A stretch of DNA of 64,000 nt from Karstenula rhodostoma CBS 690.94 (GCA_010093485.1 MU001516.1:62001-126000), one strand, 5' to 3'. Positions 46,503 to 58,165 are shown, counted from the first letter of the stretch. Numbers and translations are program-made. Notes: generated by a model from the sequence alone, not told the origin.

Positions 46503-47707
46503 GGACATTCCTGTAAGTGTGAATTGTCACAGCACCTTGTTCGTCGCGAGACACGACAGACGGTTGTGCTCTTTGGTGTATAATGGCAGTGTAGGAACAG
46601 AGCAGCTGGGGGATTTTGCGTTTTGGCCTCGGTAAGGCAGGGGTCTGCCTCGCCCCTCGGGGTCGCAAAGAGGCACGTGTATATCAGTTGAGCATGGAGT
46701 GGGGTATGTTAAACATGGGAGTTTAGGTCTGCATAGCCGACGTGGGGTGGGAGTAGGGAAGGGGCGGATAGGAGACAGATGGAAATGGTAAAAGACGTTT
46801 CTGACCACGCCTCACCGTCGCTGATTGCAATTAGGGTCTGTGGGACGGGGTGGAGCCTCGTAGGATTAGGCTTTGTGAAAGTGCTCGTCTTGCCGATTGC
46901 AGCATGCCCAGAAGGCCGAGAGTGAGACAGCAGGTAAGTGGTTGCCAAGGGCGCTCGTCGGCTGAGTTTGCAGCAGCGTTTTCGTGGGTGCGACTGGGCC
47001 GTGTCGAAGATGCCCCAGAAGACGGGTTCACTCTGTTCGCGTGCGCACAAGGCTTCCTTGCCGAAGCGCGCAAGCTGTGTTGTTGCATGGACGCAGTGTG
47101 CATTTATTTTGCAGCGCAAGCCAAGGGCGTGGCAAAGTCGACGGCCGAGGTCCTTTGGGCAGCACGCGCACGCACACGCAACGTCGTCCACGAACGATGC
47201 TCGCGTCGTCGTGAGACGCGCCGATGGCTCCATGTTTTATCATCCGAAGGACGGCGGACGCGGTTTTCTCCTTGTCAAGTGGGCACCGTTCGTAGGCCGA
47301 GTTATTTCGGGAAAGGATGCGCGGGTCGACTGCTCAGCCTCTAGCCACGACCCCGAACACCCAATATTGTTGCCCCATCGGGCCAGCGAGCCCTGCTGTG
47401 AGAGGCTGTAAGAGGCTGTAGCAGGCTGCGCGAAGTGGCACTTTCGTCGAGCGCTGCGGGACGACGGCTCGGACGTCGTATTTATCGTTTTCGTCCCGTT
47501 TGGGCGATTCGTCCCTTTGTTCCGCGTCGCATCGTCGATATGGCTACATACATACAGCGTGATACCGCCCGCCATGCACCCCGAATCGACTCGGTGTCTG
47601 CCCCACGTCATATTGCCGCTCCCCTCGTCGCCTTCCTCGCCTGCTGATTCCCGCCTTCTCTCGTTTTCTCTTCTTTGTGGACCACTAATTGGTACTGAGC
47701 GTGGACC
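46503..47707. other. Intergenic
   Basis: 1.2 kb between SF3B1 and the RING-like gene. An 11-bp direct repeat (gaggctgta) occurs three times at about 47400-47430. A 164-codon plus-strand open frame at 46850-47344 overlaps others and has no domain. No RNA gene recognised. Confidence 0.5.
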
Positions 47708-49585
47708 ATGGCCCTCGTCGCACACAACACCACGCCGCTTGCCTCGCAGCCATCGTTGCACCAGGACAGAATAAGATATCCGCGATATTATGCTGGGCAG
47801 GGACACGTCCACACCGAGCAAAACTCGCCGCCTTTCATCTACACGGGCCCGCGGTTGCAGAGCGCATGCGGTTCGCCCAAGGCAAAGAAAGTGCTCGGAC
47901 TCGTTGCGCAGTTCGAGGGGCGCGGTGCCGAAGAGGAAGAAAGAGGCGGCCCAAATAAAGCACAAAGAACGCTGGGCCTTGTCACAGGCCTGCCGCGCGA
48001 CCGCACGTCTTGGAGAAGATCGGGAAGCCGCCAATATAAAGGCACGTTCGAGCAGAAGCTCGCACAGGCTGAGAAGGACATCAGACGATTGTCCAGGATG
48101 CATAATCTCGTTGTGGATACAAACGACGACGACGGTGCCACAGCAGACGATGAGCATTCCGACGACGAAGAGGCGCACAGAGAGATTGAGGACGAGCAGC
48201 ACCTTGAGGCTGAGCATGACGACGAAGAAGCGTCACAGGCAGACCTAGAGAAGCCTCCCTATCTGGAACTACCAATCTCGCAGTCACCTCAACAGCTCTC
48301 CTTCCCGCGTACACCCATCGAACTTGATGCTGGGCCCGACCACGAACTCCTCCTCCCACCGCGCCGCCCTCGCACCCGACCACACTCGTGCAATTCCCCA
48401 CGCTTCAGCGAACGTCCCAAGAACAAAATCGCTTCTTCGCGCTCACGGTGCCTGAGCTCTCCGCCAAACTTCTCACGACCACTTTCCAGCCTCGCGCCGA
48501 AGCCCGTACCTGGAGAGGACATGGAGCGCGACCCGCTCTCCATCCGCTTCCACGACATCGAGGACGACCCACGCTCGCCCATGTCGCCCATCGGCGGTAC
48601 CCTCGTCTCCAACGAGATCAAGGCCGCCCTCGAGAAACTCGAGATGGGCATCAGCAGGTCGCGCGCAAACTCGCCCATGCCCTCGTCTCCCCCTCCGCCC
48701 GCGAAACGTGCCAGCAAACCCCGCTGGTCGAACCTCCCCGGCTCCCTCATGAAACTCGCGCACAAACGCAAATCATCCAAGAACGAGGACGACAGTCTGC
48801 ACATCCACCTCGAGCGAAAGCAAACCAAGGAGGTCGTCACGCTGACCGAGGAGAACCTCCAGCGCTGGGAAGACGAAGTCGGCTACGTGCCCAAGATGTA
48901 CCGCATGGGGTACGACCTGCTCAAGTCGCCCGTCGAGCTCGACATGGAAGTGGAGCGCTGCACGCCGGTCCCGCCCCTCAGCAAGACGCCGTCGCCCCGC
49001 CCGGACGAGCTGGCCCTCGCGCGTGCCCAGCGCCAGATGCTCACGCCGCCCGTCTCCCCGCCGCTGTGTCAGCCCTCGTCCAACGGGACCACCCTGGGCG
49101 TCCTCGCGAGCCCTTCCCTCCTCCCCCCAGTCTACACGCCTCCCCTCAGCCAGGCCAGCTTCACGCCCAGCCCCTCCCTCGCCATACGCTCCTCCACCAC
49201 CTCCATCCTCCTCCGCCGCTTCCCAGAACCCCCCGCCTGCTACGCCCCGCCGCCCCCGTCCTACACCTCCCACGCACAACCCTCCCTCGCCCAGCAAAAG
49301 GAGGCTCTCAGCGCCTCGCCGAACCAGCTCCTCACCTGCGTCACCTGTGGCGAAGTCGAGCACCCGTCCGCCTTCCCCGCACAGCCGCTGTCCGCGCAGT
49401 GTCTGCACGCAGGCCGCGTGTGCAAGGAGTGCGTGCAGTGCTTTGTGGAGCGCGCCATGGAGCAGCGCGAGGGTGTCAAGTGTCCCGAGTGCGGGGTCGG
49501 GATGGGCAGCGAGGAGGTCATGCGGGTTGTCAGCGTGGAACTTCTGAGGGGGATCGGGCGGAGGTTTTCGAGGAGGGCGGTGTGA
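47708..49585 (+). CDS. Disordered protein with C-terminal RING1/IBR-type zinc-binding domain
   Basis: A single exon of 625 aa starting at MALVAHNTTPLASQPSLHQD in a good context (ccATGg). The first ~540 residues are disordered, with an acidic stretch (DDDGATADDEHSDDEEAHRE) and Ser/Pro-rich segments. One helical conserved block stands out: KEVVTLTEENLQRWEDEVGY followed by VPKMYRMGYDLLKSP. The C-terminal ~70 residues form a cysteine-rich module, CVTCG-x-CLHAGRVCKECVQCF-x-VKCPECGVGM. Its spacing is like the RING1 of RBR (RING-IBR-RING) ubiquitin ligases, but no IBR or second RING follows, so it is either a truncated RBR type or a non-catalytic adaptor. E3 activity is an inference. Base composition is very C-rich over 48300-49300. 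Confidence 0.8.
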   Translation: MALVAHNTTPLASQPSLHQDRIRYPRYYAGQGHVHTEQNSPPFIYTGPRLQSACGSPKAKKVLGLVAQFEGRGAEEEERGGPNKAQRTLGLVTGLPRDRTSWRRSGSRQYKGTFEQKLAQAEKDIRRLSRMHNLVVDTNDDDGATADDEHSDDEEAHREIEDEQHLEAEHDDEEASQADLEKPPYLELPISQSPQQLSFPRTPIELDAGPDHELLLPPRRPRTRPHSCNSPRFSERPKNKIASSRSRCLSSPPNFSRPLSSLAPKPVPGEDMERDPLSIRFHDIEDDPRSPMSPIGGTLVSNEIKAALEKLEMGISRSRANSPMPSSPPPPAKRASKPRWSNLPGSLMKLAHKRKSSKNEDDSLHIHLERKQTKEVVTLTEENLQRWEDEVGYVPKMYRMGYDLLKSPVELDMEVERCTPVPPLSKTPSPRPDELALARAQRQMLTPPVSPPLCQPSSNGTTLGVLASPSLLPPVYTPPLSQASFTPSPSLAIRSSTTSILLRRFPEPPACYAPPPPSYTSHAQPSLAQQKEALSASPNQLLTCVTCGEVEHPSAFPAQPLSAQCLHAGRVCKECVQCFVERAMEQREGVKCPECGVGMGSEEVMRVVSVELLRGIGRRFSRRAV

Positions 49586-52500
49586 TACGATACGCTACGC
49601 TCGTTTTAGTATATTAGAATACGAGGGGGATTTTTCTTTTGTTGCATCGGTGGGCCGGGAGTTTGGAATCGTTATATATACCCCGCTAGGATAGTCATGT
49701 AGCATTTAATTAATAAAGGACGTCAAAGTACACTACACTACACCACTACCTGACCTCCCGCAGTATGACGTTGAGCTTCTTAGAAACTCGCCATCTTTAC
49801 CCCATTTTTCAAGCGCGAGGGAGAAACTTCAACACCCCCTCCCCAGGCTTTGCTACTACCTCGTCTTTCTCACATCACGCTTTTGGTTACGTGGATGACG
49901 GACGGTTGGGCGGGCGGTGGGATATCTTGAGCTGGACTATAAATCTTGGGTGTGTAGAGAGTTGGGACGGCATGGTTGGACACGCCATGGGACATATCTC
50001 GTGCAGCGTTTTTTTCTTTTTCGTGGCGTTGGACCGCAGACACGCCGTGTAGCTCTCTTCATGGCCTTTTGGCACCGCACCGGTCCGACTGCGGATGGGT
50101 TGTCTCGTTCGGCGTGGACGAAGAGACGCGCCATGTTACCTATCCTGTCCCGGGTTTTGTTTGTCGCGGCGTTGGGGCGCGGAGGACCCACGCGGAGAAG
50201 CCATGTGACGTTCTTGTGTCCTTTTTGGTATCTGGGTGCCGCGACGTAGTTTCTCTCGTTTTGCGTTTTGGGCGGACGATGCGACGCGTATGGTGGTCGT
50301 TGGGTTTATGTTGGTGGCTACCAGAAACTCCACCACGGGTACTTTCTCGACGCATTGGGAATACGCAAGGAGGTGGGGGTATATCGATATTTGTAGTTGA
50401 AGGCGGGGAGACGCGCATGGACGTGCTTCACGGATCGTTTTGGACACGCGGCATGTTTGCCTTGTCGTAGCTTTTTAGTCTCTGGAGGAGGAAGCATGGG
50501 GTTGGCCGGTGGATCTTTGGAGGGGAAAAGAGGCACGGCGTATGGTGACACCTCGTCGATGCACTGCTGTCCCGCGCACGTATACGGAAGACGCAGCATG
50601 AGCATGATGTCGTAGCTGCTCAGGTATGGCATACGCAATGTTTTACTCCCGCACCGAGAGACGCGCATGAAGGTCTCATGCGCGGGTTTTGGTCATGGCC
50701 TGTGATTCCAGATTGTGCAAGTTGAAGTTTTGGGCGTGGAGGAATGCGCCGCGGGCCGCGCATCATACCTGACGCTGTTTTTTTCTGGGATGCTTTTGGT
50801 CGCACGGCATGATGGACTGCGTGCTTGATTTTGGGAGCGGCGGAAGAAGGCATAATGTTGGATCCTGATAGCTTTTTTAACTGGAGCGTGGATTGTTTGA
50901 TGGCTTTCTTTTAGTCCCAGCAGGAGAACCAGCACATAAAGGCGGCCATCGGCTTTTTGGGAGCCGGAAGGAGGCGCGCAGCATGAGAGTGTATGTGAAT
51001 CACCTTTTTTTCTTCCGACGTCGTGTTCTGTTTTGGAGAGGAGGGAGGAGACACGTAGCGTGACCACCTGGGGAAGGCTTTTCGTTCCGCAGAAGAAACC
51101 ATCAATGTTCTTCTCCATTGTTGTGGAAACGAGAGGGGAGACATAGCATGAATGCGGATTGAGATTGCTTTGGTTTCCAGGTAGGGTTGTACATGAAGCG
51201 ACAGGATGCGATTTTTGAATGCCAGGAGTTAGGGGAGGCACGCCGGCATAGAGATCTTGCTGAGATTCCTTGAGCCTTCCCAAGGAAGTCATGGCTCCTT
51301 CGCGTGGCGATTTGGACACCGGAAGAGGTCCAGACACAACGGTGTCGGTGTGTTTTGAGATTTCGAAATTCCAAGGAGCCACGCCGCATGGCAGCTGAGA
51401 TGTACTGCTCTGCCTCCCGCAGAGGGAGCCATGTTTCCGTCGGTAGCAGTCTTTTTTTTTTTTTTTTTTTTTGCGCCAAGCGAGGAAAAGACATGGAAAT
51501 TGCCGCCTGCCTCGTTTGCGAATCGTAGGTCTCAAAAGAGCCACGCCGCATAGCAGCTGTGTTGTATAACTCCAGTCCCAGCAGAGGTGGCCATGAATTT
51601 TGCGTGCGGAGAGTTGGACGCCAACAGAGCTCCAGACATAGGTCGCAGTGGTAGTCGCATTTGGTAGATTGCAAGATTTGAACGAGCCACGCAACATCAA
51701 TTCCTGATCCCATCATTTTAGTCTCAAAGAGGAAGCCACGGTGTGGATGTGCAAAGGGTGAGAATATTGAGAGAGGAGCGGACCTTATTCTTTTTGTTCC
51801 TTGAGCTGCTTGAAATCTTTGTGTTTTGGCACCCCACAGAGTTCCTGTATTGAGTTTTGCCGCGTCTTGCAAAAGCTCGCGAAGTATCACATTTGATTAT
51901 TTTTATTCCCTTCTCATTTTGAATTTGTGTGGTCTGGCCCCCGAGACTAGGACATAAAGAAGATACGTGTTGGGCGGCTCCAGAATTATGGAAGCATCGA
52001 ATCAAACCAGTCCGTCCTCAGCCGAGAAAGTCTTAGTTTGGAGGCGCGAAGGGCGAGGATAGAAAGAAAGCTCAGGACCTCATAATAGGATGGCGAATAA
52101 TTTTTACTTCTAATATAATCTGGCTCCCCAGGCATAAGACCGTGGCATCCGATCTAAGAACACCAGGAGGACATATCGATAGCATCCTCTAGCTTATAGA
52201 ACATAGCTTCGTCTGTTTGTTATTTTTAGTCCGAGCAATGGGACACTTTCGGTAGATGTGCGACGTTCTTGACACCAGAAGCTCCGGGACATGTTGTAAT
52301 CGATTTTCGCGTGTTGGACCTATGGCAGTGGTACTTCGAGATTTCGAAAAGTATCAAGGCGAGCTAGCTTGATTTTGGTCTAGGTGATAGGACAAATGTC
52401 CCCTCGTGTTGGTTATCCCAGGATATATAATAAAAAAAACTGTACTTGCGTTGCAGCACACGCGATATTGAGTTGTTCTGCTAGATTGGTTTATCCTGGA

Positions 52501-53294
52501 AAAGGAGCTTATTGATGTGGCCGCTGTGTATTTGTGATTGCTGCAGGAGGACATGCGGGTCTGTGTTGGTTGCTTTGGAGCACAGGCGACAAGGAGCGTC
52601 GCCCTTCTGTCTTTTATACACTCAAGGTCTCAACAAGTAATCGTACGTGTGCGCTGCTGCCTGCCCACCAACTCAACCGCTAGCATCTAGTCACTATTTG
52701 GATCGCCAACAATACCGACCCAAAGTTCAGCGCCGTACCGCTCCTATACGGAGCCAGCTCCCCGGGTTACCCAACCCAACAGACCCCTTTTATACACTCG
52801 TGGCGAACAACGCACAACGGCGAGATCGTAGGTATTTGAAACGGCGACATGTGGGGATCCCGGAGTCGTGGAAGACAATAGGGAGGCACCCGCGAGGAGG
52901 AGGGAGTGTTGAGGTGGAGGGTTTGGCGTTCGGAATAGCAGCATGAGTGAATTTTGCGATTTTTTGGGTGTTTGACGTGGTTCTCAGACCAAAAAAAGTT
53001 ATATATGGTAGGTTGTCATCGAGTTACAGCGGGGGAGGGACAGTATCGGCTTTTTCATGTTGGCTTCTTGAATCGCCAAACCGACATCATCTAGTTCAAA
53101 ATAACAAGACAAGGAGCGCGCATTTTATATCCTTGAATCATCTCAAGTCCAGAGAGGTCACTCCCGAGTTATTGACTTTGCCGATTAGTGCTGGTCCATG
53201 CAGGGGTTGAGAAACAGGCATTCCCTCGACTAGTGCGAATTTGGCCCCAATGACGTAGGCTCTCGAAACAACCTAAACGCAAAACGTCAATACA
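49586..53294. other. Gene-free tract containing a degenerate repeat array
   Basis: 3.7 kb with no confident gene. The 5' 150 bp are AT-rich, as expected for the upstream 3' UTR. From about 50100 to 52565 an interspersed direct-repeat family dominates (listed next), and a 21-T run lies at 51452-51472. Long minus-strand frames through the array are open in two registers at once and look like a consequence of the repeat composition. Confidence 0.6.
50100..52565 (+). repeat. Array of ~20 degenerate ~35-bp direct repeats (GGAGRCACGCNGCATG family)
   Basis: A core resembling TTTTGGGA-N3-GGAGGAGACACGCNGCATG recurs in one orientation. Good copies sit at about 50408, 50444, 50487, 50529, 50586, 50658, 50797, 50839, 50970, 51046, 51137, 51234, 51373, 51536 and 51680, with weaker ones to 52550. 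The 12-mer gagacgcgcatg is identical at 50408-50419 and 50658-50669; the 14-mer gagccacgccgcat is identical at 51376-51389 and 51538-51551, with similarity continuing through cagctg and gccatg. Spacing is irregular, 40-165 bp. A longer unit beginning ttggacRccRRaagagSTCC recurs near 51309, 51612 and 52268. Origin unknown. Confidence 0.65.
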
Positions 53295-54302
53295 ATGAAG
53301 AACTTCACACCCTCACCAATCATGGCAAACGAAAAGAAGGAGGCGAAAGCGGAGAAATCCTCACAAAATGGCTATTCCGAAGAGGAAGTGCGCAAGGAGT
53401 CATCCAAAGCCGCAAAACAAGCGAAAGAAGCCCACAACAAAGCAACCGAACTCTTGCAAGCAGCTGCCGCCGCTGGCGACCCAGACGAACGTCAAAAACT
53501 GATGGAGGAAGCCCTTGAACATCAAATCCAGTCGAAATCTTTTGGAAAAACAGCAAGGTATCTGCGCTCAGGTACCTTTCAAGGCATGGCCGTTGGCGCA
53601 GGTCTCGGCATCGCCCCAGGAGCCTCACTGGGTGCCATCACTGGGACATTAGTCGGTGGTGTTTCTTCAACAGCATTGGGAGGACTAGGTGCGGGCGTCG
53701 GTGCAGCGACTGGTTGGATGCATGGCCCGTTTTGGGATCTAGGGAAAGGAGGGGGGAATATCATCAAGAAGATTACGGGTAATCTGCCGGGATGGAAGGC
53801 TACTGAGAGCCAGAAGAAGCAGCTTGAGAAGGTGCTTGGACAGGTCAATGAGCAGGATACGCCTGGAATGGATGAGCTGGAGAGCTGGGAAAGTGAAGGG
53901 CCAAGCGATGACCAGAAGGAGGTGTTGAACAATGTGAAGTCGAAGATACCATCTATGTCTTCTCAGGGCAAGTCAGATGAGCCCCCGAAGGAAGGAGAAA
54001 ACCAGGAAGAGAAAGAACATAAAGATGAACAAGAAGGAGAGCAGTCCAAGACAGAGGATCCTACGAGAACTGAGCCGAGTCAATCGCAGGGCGATGAGAA
54101 AGAGAATGATGATGGCCAGAGAAGCACTCAGCCAGACCAAGACACTAGTGAAACACCCAAAGAAACCAGTACTACGCAGAGAGGAGAGGGACGCAAAAAG
54201 CCACGAAAGCTACAGCCCAAGCCAGAGAACACCAGTGCGTCGTCTGATAGCTCAGCTAGTGCTAAGAAGCAGCCTCGGAAACTCGAGAAAAGATCAGCGT
54301 GA
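53295..54302 (+). CDS. Glycine-zipper protein with charged disordered tail
   Basis: A single exon of 335 aa (a second ATG at 53322 would give 326). Residues ~20-75 form a charged helix (SSKAAKQAKEAHNKATELLQ). Residues ~95-140 form a glycine-zipper: GMAVGAGLGIAPGASLGAIT followed by GTLVGGVSSTALGGLGAGVG, with Gly every fourth residue, ending TGWMHGPFWDLG. Such zippers pack two membrane or membrane-inserting helices. The last 150 residues are a Glu/Lys/Ser/Gln-rich disordered tail ending KKQPRKLEKRSA. Similar proteins occur widely in filamentous ascomycetes without assigned function. No signal peptide is seen. It follows directly after the repeat array. Confidence 0.75.
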   Translation: MKNFTPSPIMANEKKEAKAEKSSQNGYSEEEVRKESSKAAKQAKEAHNKATELLQAAAAAGDPDERQKLMEEALEHQIQSKSFGKTARYLRSGTFQGMAVGAGLGIAPGASLGAITGTLVGGVSSTALGGLGAGVGAATGWMHGPFWDLGKGGGNIIKKITGNLPGWKATESQKKQLEKVLGQVNEQDTPGMDELESWESEGPSDDQKEVLNNVKSKIPSMSSQGKSDEPPKEGENQEEKEHKDEQEGEQSKTEDPTRTEPSQSQGDEKENDDGQRSTQPDQDTSETPKETSTTQRGEGRKKPRKLQPKPENTSASSDSSASAKKQPRKLEKRSA

Positions 54303-55148
54303 ATAAATCAGAGCTGCGTTAACGGGCAAATTCCTTCATACTTATGCAACAGGGCCCTTTGCCAGTCCTCATTGTCCACTTTCCAGTGATCTCTAATCGA
54401 AATGTCGAGGCTTGGACCTCTCAGCTTCTAAATCTGGAGCCGACTCTTTCACAGTGTCTCACCAGGCTTTCCCTCGGGGAAGCACGATTCTTTATGGCGG
54501 CGGCACCATTAGAACATTATCTAAAATACACCCTTAACCGCATTTGCAGCCAGAACAATCACCAGGCTCCACTATATGGACAACAACTCGAATCGTAGCA
54601 GGTCCGAGATGAGCCACGGATTATATCTAATTCATTCTAGACCATGGCTGCTGCTTGCGTTGACTTTTAGCATTGAGGGATGATAAGTGGGCAGAAACAG
54701 GGAAAGAGAACGAGCGCTCTTATGTATGTCCGGAAAACGAACAGATAGTGATGCTGATCTTGGTTCATCGTTGCGTTTTCGATCCTTTATTGGCGCTATG
54801 TTTCGCATAGCTCGGGAAATTTCTTTCAATCTAATATCCTCGAAGCAATGGGCCAAGCTTTCGAAAAATCTATGTCTATTCTTTTTGTGCATTTCAACCC
54901 CACCCGGTATCCAGTTTTCAACTCCATCTAGGTGCACGTGTAAGCCGCGCCAGCGTGAAGTGGCTCGAGACCTCTGATATGCTACATGGCCTTAAACTAG
55001 AAGGCTTTCGATCACCTGTTTGGTACGTGCGTAATCGCGCTACTCTGCATAAAAGCACCGTGGTCTCCGTACCTGCACTACTCTACACACCACCCAGCTT
55101 AGCAGAACTCCCCTCGGCCTCATCACATACCTGATCTCGAAGGACAGC
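54303..55148. other. Intergenic
   Basis: 845 bp with no gene, RNA or repeat recognised. Confidence 0.5.
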
Positions 55149-56166
55149 ATGGTCTTGCGAGCCTTGGTATGTGCTACCCTCTCCCACGATGGCAAAGCTA
55201 ACATTGTCCAGATGCGCGTCAACTACGCGGAGCCTGACACCTCTGATGAGGAGTTCGGCGCAGATTGCATGGAGGTGGAGCAGCAGCCTCAGAGCAAGCG
55301 CCGCAAAGTCGCTCCGACCCGATCAGCTTCCAAATCGGCCGCCAAGAAATCAGTTGTCGCGGTACCGAAGAAGCTAAAGGTGACCCAGCGGAAGAAGAAA
55401 GATGAGACTGTTTTCAACTTCCTCCAACTGTAAGTGTATAGGTCACGCCACATATTATATCTTCTCGCGGTTCCTTATTTGTAAGATCTTTGAAGGCCTG
55501 TTACTAACAGTGGGATCTAGCCCTGGTGAGATCCGCAACCTAATCTACGGGTACGCGTTCACCTCAGACAAACCCATCAACATGGTTTCCCTCGGCCACT
55601 CTACAATCGGTCGCATGGATCACATTGCGTACAAGCTTCTCCGTACATGCAAGCAAGTTTGCCGCGAAGCCACGCCGTTCCTGTACACGAAGAACCTTTT
55701 CAGCTTCTCGACACCACAGTCTCTCCACGCCTTCATGATTCGATTCCCTAACGCGGTCCCTCATCTCCGCAACATCCAGGTGGGGTTCCTCATCGTTATT
55801 AGAGGAAGTCTAGTAGATGGTTGCAAGACTATCCTCGACAACCTGGCACATGTGCCCTTAGAGAATCTTCAGGCTCAAATCAAACTTAGCGTAAGCAACG
55901 TTGAAGAAGCCACTAGGGATGTCTACAACGCACTAGGCGACTGGATCAATGCTGTTGGTAAACGCTACGATGACGCGTTCGCTGCACTGAAAATTCTCAA
56001 GATCGAATACGTGCAACTATATCAGTATGAACTCATCGATACAAATGATGAACTTGAGCAATTCTACAGTGGGATCCGGAAGCTCATCGACCAGGACCAG
56101 GCCACAGGTGATGACAGGAACGGTGCCGATGACAGCGACCATGATAGCGACGAAGACGATGAATAG
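55149..56166 (+). CDS. F-box-like/2EXR-type protein with LPGEIRNLIY motif
   Basis: Three exons: 55149-55166 (18 nt), 55212-55429 and 55521-56166, giving 293 aa. The 45-nt first intron is a multiple of three with a GCTAAC branch site, so the reading is also open unspliced. After a basic N-terminal region (KSAAKKSVVAVPKKLKVTQR) comes FNFLQL-PGEIRNLIYGYAF, split by the second intron and restored by splicing. It is the hallmark of a large Dothideomycete family of F-box-like or 2EXR proteins. Then follows YKLLRTCKQVCREATPFLYT and a region of helices. The C-terminus is acidic (DDSDHDSDEDDE). A substrate-adaptor role is possible for F-box-like proteins, but no Skp1 contact can be shown here. Confidence 0.75.
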
Positions 56167-57058
56167 GCTGTTGCGCTGCGGGTATCGGGATATCTCTGAG
56201 CACTCCTTGGGACTTTGTCCGATTTTCGATCTCTTCATTCTCGGCTCGCAGGTTCTCGAAACATGGTCCCATCGATTGACTTGAGCGGAAGTGGTTATTG
56301 TGGCCTCTTTGAGGTGTTTGGGAACTGGTCAAGACTGGAAACAGGTGATTGGGAAATGACTTTCAGCATAGTTTGCATCACGCGAATGAAGTGTGACACC
56401 TGGGCATGTTTGTTACCTGTTCTTGCTGGGGGACATGGGTGTATCTGTTTGATAATCGAACCATGCGTAATGGTCACACTTGTAACGTACATGGACGGTC
56501 CCATCGTTAGTTGAAAGCCTGGATAATTTCATACAGTGCCGAGAACCCACGCTTGCTCTTGTGACATAACACTGCTGCTCTTTTATTCGGAAAACGGTCA
56601 CCGCATAATGTGTGAGACATTGAAAGCGCTCCCGCGATGAATCATGAGACTTATTTGAGCATTCTAGAGTGAAGATGTACAGTATCGGGGCAAACACTCC
56701 AAAGAGAGAAAGCAGGATGGAGTATCGAGATCGAGATCTAATCCGTAAAGGGAAACGGTCTAACTTGATTTGATGGTAGCACTCTGCTTACGACTTCGCG
56801 TTGTAGTCTATTGCTGAGCAACTTTCCTACATGTTCGAACCGGCTGGGCCGACCGACGTTACCTGTGGATTGTGCAGCTCATGTAAATCCCATTTTGGAG
56901 AGGGGAAGGGTTTCGTATGACTCTAGCAAGCGCGTTTCTACTCGCAGGCGCCGTATCGGAACCTCGGTAACCACTGCGCATCGCTTCTCCGCAATAGCAA
57001 AACATCGGATTGATTCCACTGAAGACAGTACACTTCGAAGACTGGAACACCAGTGGCC
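56167..57058. other. Intergenic
   Basis: 892 bp with no gene recognised. It holds the promoter of the downstream dehydrogenase. Confidence 0.5.
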
Positions 57059-58165
57059 ATGGCCGACAAGTCCGACCAGCATGCCCGCCAGGCTCTGGAC
57101 AGACTGGACATCCTCGCATCGCATCTAAGCAACGTTAAAGCACCGACTGGGAGGCTCACGAAACTGTCGCGATCGCTCAATGGCAGGAAATCCATCGTCA
57201 CGGGGGCCGCCTCGGGTATGGGACGGGAGACAGCGAAACTGCTAGCGGACGAGGGCGTCCAAGTCGCTGTTCTGGACCTAGATCACGGCAAAGTACAAGC
57301 AGTCGTCGACGAAATCAACGCTGTCCACTCCGGAAGAGCAAAGGGTTGGGTATGTGATGTCGCGGACCGCAATCGGATCAAACAAGTGTGCAAAGAAGTC
57401 ATCGAGGCTTTTGGTGGGCTGGACGTTCGTAGCTGACCATCCCCAGTGATCATTGATCTGAAGCTAACATATCAGATTCTAATTAACAATGCTGGCGTAT
57501 CCCTTGGTGGCGGTGCTTTCGAAAACGACGATTCCTTCGAATCGCGCTGGGACAAGACTCTCGAGATCAACATTTCAGCTCTCGCCATCTTCATCCGTGC
57601 ATGTGTGCCAGCATTGCTCAAGAGCGATGCGGCGCGGGTCGTGAACATTGCGAGCACGGAGCACTTTGTCACAGGACCAGCAAATGCAGCATATAGTGCG
57701 ACCAAGTCAGCAGTGACTGGGCTGACAAGAGCTTTTGCAGTAGAGTTGGGCAAGTACGGGAATATCACGGTGAGCCCGCACAATGAGAGAGCGCCCGAGG
57801 GAGGTCATGGATATGTGTAGATCGAGTCTAACGGGGAAAGCAGGTCAACACGATCTGTCCGGGACCTATAATCGTGAGTTCGATGTTGGTCTTGGATTAC
57901 TGTCACTAATCAGAGTACAGACCGGCATGACAGCACGTATTTCGCCCGAGCAGAAGGAAGCATATGCCAAACGGCGTGTGCCCTTGCGGCGATATGCTGA
58001 CCCGGAGGAGGTTGCGCAGAGTAAGTGGATCTGTTTCCTCATGGCCACCACAATCAAACACACTCACGCTCCACAGTGATAACCAACGTTTGTTTACCGG
58101 CTTCGTCGTACCTGCACGGCACCACAATACCGGTCGACGGAGGCATGACTATCCGACATACTTGA
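57059..58165 (+). CDS. Short-chain dehydrogenase/reductase (classical SDR)
   Basis: An NAD(P)-dependent oxidoreductase with a Rossmann fold. Five exons, 57059-57424, 57476-57769, 57844-57873 (30 nt), 57921-58020 and 58077-58165, give 292 aa. The cofactor motif is TGAASGMG after an N-terminal extension of ~45 residues; an acidic residue after strand 2 (VAVLDLDHG) favours NAD(H). NNAG is in ILINNAGVSLGGG, the catalytic serine in VVNIASTEHF, and Tyr and Lys in AYSATKSAV. PG is in NTICPGPIITGM, which spans the 30-nt exon. The end is the family-typical GTTIPVDGGMTIRHT. All catalytic residues are present, so it should be active; the substrate is unknown. The first donor is GTTCGT, weaker than the others. 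The stop codon lies inside a 17-bp tandem duplication. Confidence 0.88.

Noticed and set aside
46850..47344. 164-codon plus-strand frame upstream of the RING-like gene
   Set aside because: Several alternative frames are open over the same bases and no domain or splice support is present.
50693..51890. Two long minus-strand frames through the repeat array as a coding gene or repeated peptide precursor
   Set aside because: No signal peptide, no regular processing sites, and both frames are open together; the repeats explain the pattern better.
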